Shown here in pieces: positions 60,601 through 64,000 of a stretch of 64,000 nt of DNA (its first letter is position 1; each line of letters opens with the position of its first letter). The notes under the pieces were generated by a model. The model saw only the letters and a list, made by a program, of their open reading frames with translations, had not been told where the DNA came from and did not search any database. This DNA comes from Phoenix dactylifera (taxonomy: Eukaryota > Streptophyta > Magnoliopsida > Arecales > Arecaceae): positions 5,924,475 to 5,988,474 of the forward strand of contig NC_052407.1 in the NCBI RefSeq assembly GCF_009389715.1, given 5' to 3'. Both the position numbers and the translations under genes were made by a program.

Positions 60601-62424
60601 ACCCCATCATATTTGACCCCAGTCTAACTGCCACATCCTGGGTGAACTAGGCAGTGACCGGTGCCGGTTCTCTTTTTGTTATTTCTTTCCCCTCTTTCCA
60701 GTTGTACTTGTTTATGGTGACTGATATATTCATTCAGTGTTATGAGAAACTTGTTATTTGCATTGTTGATGTGACTTAAATGCCTTTTTGGCATTTTGAT
60801 CCTTTTTAGAATGAGTCCAACATAATGTAAAATCAAATCCACATTGTTGAGACATGATTTGAAGTCTATGGTTGTATATTTGAATTAAAATGGACAATCA
60901 CAATGCTGGAGCTTGTATACTGCTGATAAAGTTTGAGTACTCTATTTTATACAACAGATTTACACTATAGTAAGCTTTATGCGCCATGACCATGGAAAGA
61001 AATGGGATACATTGTTTTGTAAACTGGGCGATAAGTGGATATTTTCTGATGTTGCCTTGTCCAATCGCTAGTGTGTGGCATGGAAGGATGACTGGTAATA
61101 TCCCATTAGAAACCGAAAAGTTGGTCAGGTGTCGGGAAGCTTTGCCCTTGATGGGGTGAGATGGAGTTAAATAAAGGTCAATAAAGCTGCACTAACATTT
61201 GCCAATTCACTGCTGACAGTATTGTTGGTTAATCTTTCAGTGATTAACATGGAAATGCATGATGTTTGTATATTTAACAAGTATGAACTTTGGATTGTGG
61301 AATTGGCAGTGCAACTGTTTGACCAAATAGGGCTCCTGATTCTATGTTAGCACAACTTGAAGCAGACTGTTAGTCCATACATATATGTTGTCTCTTGTAT
61401 ACTAAACCTTTTGCATAGTTCTAAATTGATGGCACAATTTTTAGGGGGGAAGGTAAAAAAATAGTAATCTAAATTTCTTTCACAGGCAACTTGACTTATT
61501 GGTGAATGAGCATATTGAGAAAATTGTGATCACCATTCAGCATCTCTAGATCCCAAAGTTGTGAACATGCTGCATGGTTGTGGTTATGGTTTATTCAACA
61601 TCTCTAGATTGGCTTAGGTTGTAATTGTCATGGGATCACTAGTAAGATTCTAGGTCCTGTTTTGGATGTTAGATCATAATATTTGTTGATAATATATGCT
61701 GCAATGAGAGAAATCCGAGAAAGGAAGCTGGTAAATAGAGATGTTTAAGGGATGGAAGGGGCCATGGGTTCCAGCATCCTCTAATATTTTAGGATAGAGA
61801 TCTCACAATTTTAACCGAATGTATTTTTTGAGATTTATCTGGACCAGAAGAATCTTCAGCAAGCCACAGTCCCGTTGGTCGTTCTGTGGTTGGACCACTT
61901 CTGTCCAGAACTCGGAGTTGGGGATGTATTTCTGGATAACATGATCTGGTCTCCAAACAAGGCCCTCTAATGTTGGCTCTTGGTACACATCACATTTATC
62001 ATTGGACCCTTTAGAATGCCGGCATAGCTGTGAGATTGACAGTGTGCCATATTGCGACACCAATTGGTTATTTCTTTATGAATATTTTTCTTGTTATCAT
62101 ATTCTAAATGCTACAAATTATGGTATTTTCTGCTTTAAATGATCTTGCAATGAACTTAACTGTGGTAGGATTGAAACTGTATTTACTTCATTACTTGTTC
62201 CCTAGTCACATCCAAGGCAAATATAAAGGATCTATATTGCTTCAAATGTTTCCAAGGAAAGATGCTCGAGAAAATAGTGGTAATCATCTGACATTGGCCA
62301 TTTAATATTGCAGAAAGAGTTCTTGGAAAAGTATGAAAGCTTCGTTCAACTGGTTGCCAAAGTTTACCCAAATGAGAGCATCCCATCAGTCACAGAAATG
62401 AGACAGATTCTTGCTTCACTGTAG
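35651..62424 (+). CDS. SEC3A: Exocyst complex component SEC3, 25 exons
   Basis: The encoded 888-residue protein is close to Arabidopsis SEC3A in length and sequence. SEC3 binds phosphoinositides and Rho-type GTPase partners at the plasma membrane and helps the exocyst tether secretory vesicles. Exons: 35651-35822, 37916-37995, 38516-38596, 38774-38841, 39024-39126, 41690-41835, 44581-44698, 44937-45041, 48008-48109, 48241-48378, 48806-48934, 49141-49221, 49318-49392, 49823-49996, 50080-50233, 50343-50407, 53893-54063, 54184-54263, 56284-56365, 56677-56774, 56928-57036, 57211-57279, 59662-59727, 60133-60222, 62314-62424. All introns are GT-AG and the sum is 2667 nt in one frame. Exons 2-5 carry the PH-like PIP2-binding domain ([23 protein letters not shown]); exons 6-9 a coiled coil ([33 protein letters not shown]); later exons the helical Sec3 C-terminal domain ([39 protein letters not shown]). 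It is intact; introns 1, 5, 6, 8, 16, 18, 22 and 24 exceed 2 kb. Confidence 0.95.
36676..37085. repeat. Foldback element (long inverted repeat), GGTACCG copy B
   Basis: In SEC3 intron 1 two arms of about 180-195 bp (36676-36862 and 36885-37085) are reverse complements, with matching order of words: CCGGTAC termini, GAGCCGGAGAAG, AGAGAGAG, GGAGGGAGGGA, CTGCAGAC, GGAGGGCCGC and GCGGAGGCCGC. A spacer of about 20 bp separates them. In pre-mRNA this would fold into a long hairpin. Its termini match copies A and C, so it is the most complete member of the family. The 190-codon antisense ORF across it is a shadow. Confidence 0.8.
42170..42285. repeat. Small palindromic MITE remnant
   Basis: In SEC3 intron 6, GGTGGGTAAATGTCATGGAA on the left is matched by the reverse complement of the right end, CATGGGTAAATGCTACTCATGG. 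A second internal palindrome AAGTTGGTCAACTTTTCCGA lies in the left half. It is about 116 bp and non-coding. Confidence 0.55.
43019..43130 (+). mobile_element. tRNA-derived SINE fragment
   Basis: In SEC3 intron 6. TTGGTGCAATGGTAA resembles a Pol III A-box region and GTTTGAGTCCTGG, about 40 bp on, a B-box (consensus GGTTCGANTCC). These are followed by GCAGCCACTGTGCAAAAA, the body motif of Au-type plant SINEs. The 3' part is shortened or diverged. Confidence 0.5.
43962..44166. repeat. GGTACCG-rich dispersed element, copy C
   Basis: About 205 bp in SEC3 intron 6 with left end CAAGGTCCGCCGTACCGG and right end GGGCCGGTACAGCATACCC. It is rich in palindromic ACCGGT/GGTACC, and the arms can pair imperfectly around 44065. 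Confidence 0.7.
45655..46350. repeat. Extremely AT-rich tract in SEC3 intron 8
   Basis: About 700 bp made almost entirely of TATAT/ATTATA words with no simple unit and no coding potential beyond a 70-codon hydrophobic ORF by chance. A similar short tract lies at 48955-49060 in intron 11. Confidence 0.7.
51629..51671. repeat. (GA)n microsatellite in SEC3 intron 16
   Basis: About 43 bp of uninterrupted GA, preceded by a purine-rich stretch. Length variation would not touch exons. Confidence 0.9.
54125..54157. repeat. (CT)n microsatellite forming part of SEC3 intron 17
   Basis: A 33-bp CT run in a 120-bp intron, ending 23 bp before the acceptor AG of exon 18. It can serve as polypyrimidine tract. 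Confidence 0.9.
57556..57612. repeat. (GA)n microsatellite in SEC3 intron 22
   Basis: About 57 bp of GA, the longest in the window. The antisense Ser-Leu ORF here is only its translation. Confidence 0.92.
57712..57895. repeat. GGTACCG-rich dispersed element, copy D
   Basis: About 184 bp in SEC3 intron 22. It is the most decayed copy, with CATACCGTAC words on the left and GATGGTATACCTTGG on the right, whose reverse complement CCAAGGTATACCATC resembles the left ends of the other copies. Confidence 0.55.
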
Positions 62425-64000
62425 GTATACATGTACATATCAATGTTGTAATATTTCCTGTTGTTGAGATAATGTAATTTTTCCCATTTTGTTCTTTTCT
62501 TGTGCTATTCATTTCATTCCATTTGTAAGATTTTTTTTGCTAGTTTCCGATGGATAATCATAATATACCGATCTATGGAACACCTGTATGATTGTGTTTT
62601 ACATTTAGAGGCCAATCTACTTTTTTCCAAGAGGCATATCTCAATGAGTGGTATGCTTATGACAATTTCCTTTCTTTGAAATGTATGGTCTACCACAGTC
62701 CTTGATCTGAAAGAATTACCTAGAAGGTTGTTGCTCCACCCCAAACTAGCATCACATAGATGGTTGTTCTCCACTCTGACCAAGTTTAATGGTTGAAAAT
62801 TATTCATTACATGGAAAAATTCCTCTTTTAAGTAGCCCTGTTATTATGGGAAGGCAACATAGGGTTCTACCACTTGTTCCACGCTTTTGATTCTTGTATA
62901 CCTGGATCTGTTTTCATTGTTCCTGAATCCGTGTCTTTGGCTTGGAGTAAAGTGAAATATCTAATGCCCCAAAGATGAAGCGGAAATCAAGATTTCGATA
63001 TGCTCTATTTCTGTATAAATTACAGTTGCAAATGCTACTCATACAGCGTTACCCGCTGCTGTTTATCATTCCATCTTAGAAACTTGTTCTCTTTGTTGAT
63101 CCATGTGAATTACGTGCATGAATTTTTATTTTTTTGCATAGAGCATTAGCAGGTGTTCCATCCTGGCTGATATATTAGCTTGTCTTTAAATTGGCATACT
63201 CGAAGTTTGCAACCATTTTTGGGGAAGAATTTTATGATTCCACCAACATAATTTTACCATGAGACCTTCAGAATCCCCTTTTTTGGTTTTTGCCTCCTGT
63301 TTTACTGTTAGTTGAATCACGAGTGTTCTCGTTGGAGATGAGGGGGATATTTATAGAGGAATGCTGCACTGTTTTGCAAGTAACCGTCCGGTGTATAAAC
63401 GCTTAAAACAGTGTTGATGGTGTGGTTTAATAGGTCAGACGAGCTTTCGAGGGGATGTGGATGCACGGATAACTCACAGAAAAAAGGGTTTTTTTTACCG
63501 CATGCGTGCGTGCAATAGTTCGGGCTACTTTTTTGAATCTTAAAATGCCTTTGAATCATGGACTTTGAAAGTTCTTTTGATTGATAAAAAAAAATCATAG
63601 CATAATCTTTATAATTTTTGATCTTTTTGATAAATAAATTATTTGAATTTCATTGTGAGTCACAAAGTATCCATATAATAAATCTTGAAAAGATTTTTCG
63701 AGTAAGTCCTATCTATTTTTTTCTTTTTTAAAAATTGTTGGCTCTACTTAGATCTGATAGACCTCTACTAATTGATTTAACAGATCTCTAAACTATAATT
63801 CTAATCTGAATTGCAATATACTTATATAATTCTATCATATTATAATAATGATACAATGATTGTATGATAATTTAATTGAATGGTTGAACTTCTGTATTTT
63901 ATTTTATTTATTTATTTTTTTGATCTCAGAAAGGGCTAATCCTCATCTTCGACCCTATATCCATCCATCTCTTGGTGATTGACTTCAACTAAAATGGAAC
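62425..64000. other. SEC3 3' region and flank
   Basis: SEC3 3' untranslated region, then AT-rich spacer. The stop TAG is followed at once by GTATAC, a possible 3'-UTR intron donor. No poly-A site could be fixed and no further gene is seen to the end of the window. Confidence 0.4.

Overview
This window is nuclear DNA from a flowering plant. Genes have GT-AG introns, ATG starts and TATA boxes, and much of the sequence is decayed plant LTR retrotransposons, LINEs, MITEs and a Mutator-like element. A 27-kb exocyst gene with kilobase introns full of small repeats, together with dispersed elements rich in GGTACCG, suggests a non-grass monocot such as a palm. The species is inference, not something the sequence proves.

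Four host genes are supported. (1) An intronless PLS-class PPR protein with a C-terminal DYW deaminase domain at 6561-8636 (+), a predicted organelle RNA editing factor. (2) A tiny TOM6 gene of 54 codons at 16540-16704 (-), a small subunit of the mitochondrial outer-membrane import complex. (3) An intronless RING-H2 ATL-type E3 ubiquitin ligase at 25201-26031 (+), apparently cut short by an in-frame TAA followed by 103 more open codons in the same frame. (4) SEC3, an exocyst subunit, at 35651-62424 (+). I reconstructed 25 exons with GT-AG junctions and consistent phases, giving 888 codons plus stop. A degenerate retrocopy-like pseudogene of a plant coiled-coil protein lies at 23690-24525 (-).

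Layout: 1-6200 holds a hAT-like TIR element, a Tourist-like MITE, a short LTR element with a 5-bp target duplication, and a LINE RNase H relic. The PPR gene follows, then a second, longer LINE relic (8945-10975). Region 11-17 kb is AT-rich intergenic DNA with a chromovirus (gypsy) fragment, ending at TOM6. Region 17.3-22.2 kb is a stop-riddled Tat-type gypsy element. Region 22.2-25.2 kb holds a tandem repeat and the coiled-coil pseudogene. The ATL gene is followed by a 2.74-kb Mutator-like element (27154-29893) with a perfect 9-bp target duplication. Next come a GGTACCG element and a rearranged Copia element with an inverted LTR fragment (31144-34707). SEC3 fills the rest; its introns carry a long foldback hairpin, other GGTACCG elements, a SINE fragment, a MITE and several microsatellites.

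The four host genes act in separate pathways: organelle RNA editing, mitochondrial import, ubiquitination and exocytosis. Nothing suggests a cluster. The most unusual content is structural: the Mutator-like deletion derivative with its unexplained ORFs, the hairpin in SEC3 intron 1, the inverted Copia end and the broken ATL reading frame.
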